39,463 nt of DNA, taken from the NCBI GenBank assembly GCA_031262485.1, contig JAISHO010000039.1, positions 1 to 39,463 on the forward strand, in the 5' to 3' direction. Position 1 is the stretch's first letter; the number at the start of each line of letters is the position of its first letter. The translations under genes were made by a program, and so were the position numbers. Source of the stretch: Propionibacteriaceae bacterium (GTDB lineage: Bacteria; Actinomycetota; Actinomycetes; Propionibacteriales; Propionibacteriaceae). Below are positions 39,349 to 39,463 of the stretch, in pieces. A model generated the notes under the pieces. It was not told the DNA's origin, did no database searches, and worked only from the letters and a program-made list of their open reading frames with translations.

Positions 39349-39463
39349 GGCTTATTCATAATGGGTGGCGCGTGTCGCTGACGTGAAAGCGGTCGATCCC
39401 CTGAAAGAATATGAAGTGTTCAACCTAACATATTCTTCAAAGAATCGACCGCCACGATGTACG
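39349..39463. mobile_element. Putative left end of an insertion element (partial)
   Basis: From GGCTTATTCATAATG (starting at 39349) the sequence regains GC-rich patches and contains a large inverted repeat. GCGGTCGAT (39389-39397) pairs with ATCGACCGC (39444-39452), and within it GAATATG (39407-39413) pairs with CATATTC (39429-39435). An ATG at 39457 may start a transposase leaving the window. ISL3-family elements start with GGCTC-like termini, a weak resemblance only; family assignment is not possible. Confidence 0.3.

Overview
The window is high-GC DNA (low to mid 60s % by eye) with actinobacterial hallmarks: a DLW-39-type micro-protein next to a tRNA-Ala(TGC), a YheO/DauR-like regulator, many GTG starts, and some -10 boxes placed 6 nt before the start codon. 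The phylum Actinomycetota is a safe call; I cannot name the genus. DLW-39 plus tRNA-Ala often lies near gyrA, so the window may be fairly close to oriC (inference). Layout. (1) 1-4700 is an accessory, defence-flavoured block: a truncated DUF3800 gene preceded by a compact structured RNA with its own intrinsic terminator, an AlbA_2/Schlafen-like ATP-binding regulator with three operator-like repeats in its promoter, an AAA/DUF4143 ATPase whose start codon sits at the end of a 23-bp tandem repeat, and a HEPN (TIGR02391/Ymh) putative RNase. (2) 4762-8426 is a TetR regulator divergent from an ABC-2 permease and a double-NBD ATPase, with two TetR-type palindromes between them. (3) 8542-9368 carries DLW-39, tRNA-Ala, and a gene-free hairpin-rich stretch bounded by an inverted copy of the tRNA 3' end. 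(4) 9369-12748 holds RidA, an amino-acid permease and a divergent YheO/DauR-like regulator, together suggesting (D-)amino-acid uptake and imine detoxification. (5) 13137-18632 holds an FMN reductase, a NAGPA-domain exoprotein with a coupled membrane protein, an APH-like kinase translationally coupled to a TacA/TacT-type toxin-antitoxin pair, and RarD. (6) 18863-27728 holds a membrane-anchored HtrA-like protease without PDZ, a ThuA protein, a DEAD-box helicase with a long R/D-rich tail, an Ig-like exoprotein, and a PfkB sugar kinase upstream of sorbose-1-phosphate reductase (SorE). (7) 27941-37578 holds a PepSY exoprotein, a GT2-GtrA fusion, an unknown protein, an eroded Phd/PIN toxin-antitoxin module, a very large pyruvyltransferase-like/GT2 fusion, a membrane protein and a UMF1-type MFS transporter. 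(8) From about 37735 to the right edge the base composition drops abruptly. This AT-rich part encodes two exported proteins (SapA-like and M23 peptidase) and looks horizontally acquired. Both window edges look like ends of mobile elements that cut neighbouring genes: DUF3800 on the left and the M23 peptidase on the right. How the genes work together: several short units are probably autoregulated, namely the AlbA_2 gene, TetR-ABC, the YheO-like gene and TacAT. The cell-envelope genes (NAGPA, PepSY, Ig-like, GT2-GtrA, pyruvyltransferase/GT2, HtrA, M23) suggest a surface-glycan and wall-remodelling theme in the right two-thirds. All calls come from reading the sequence; no database search was run.
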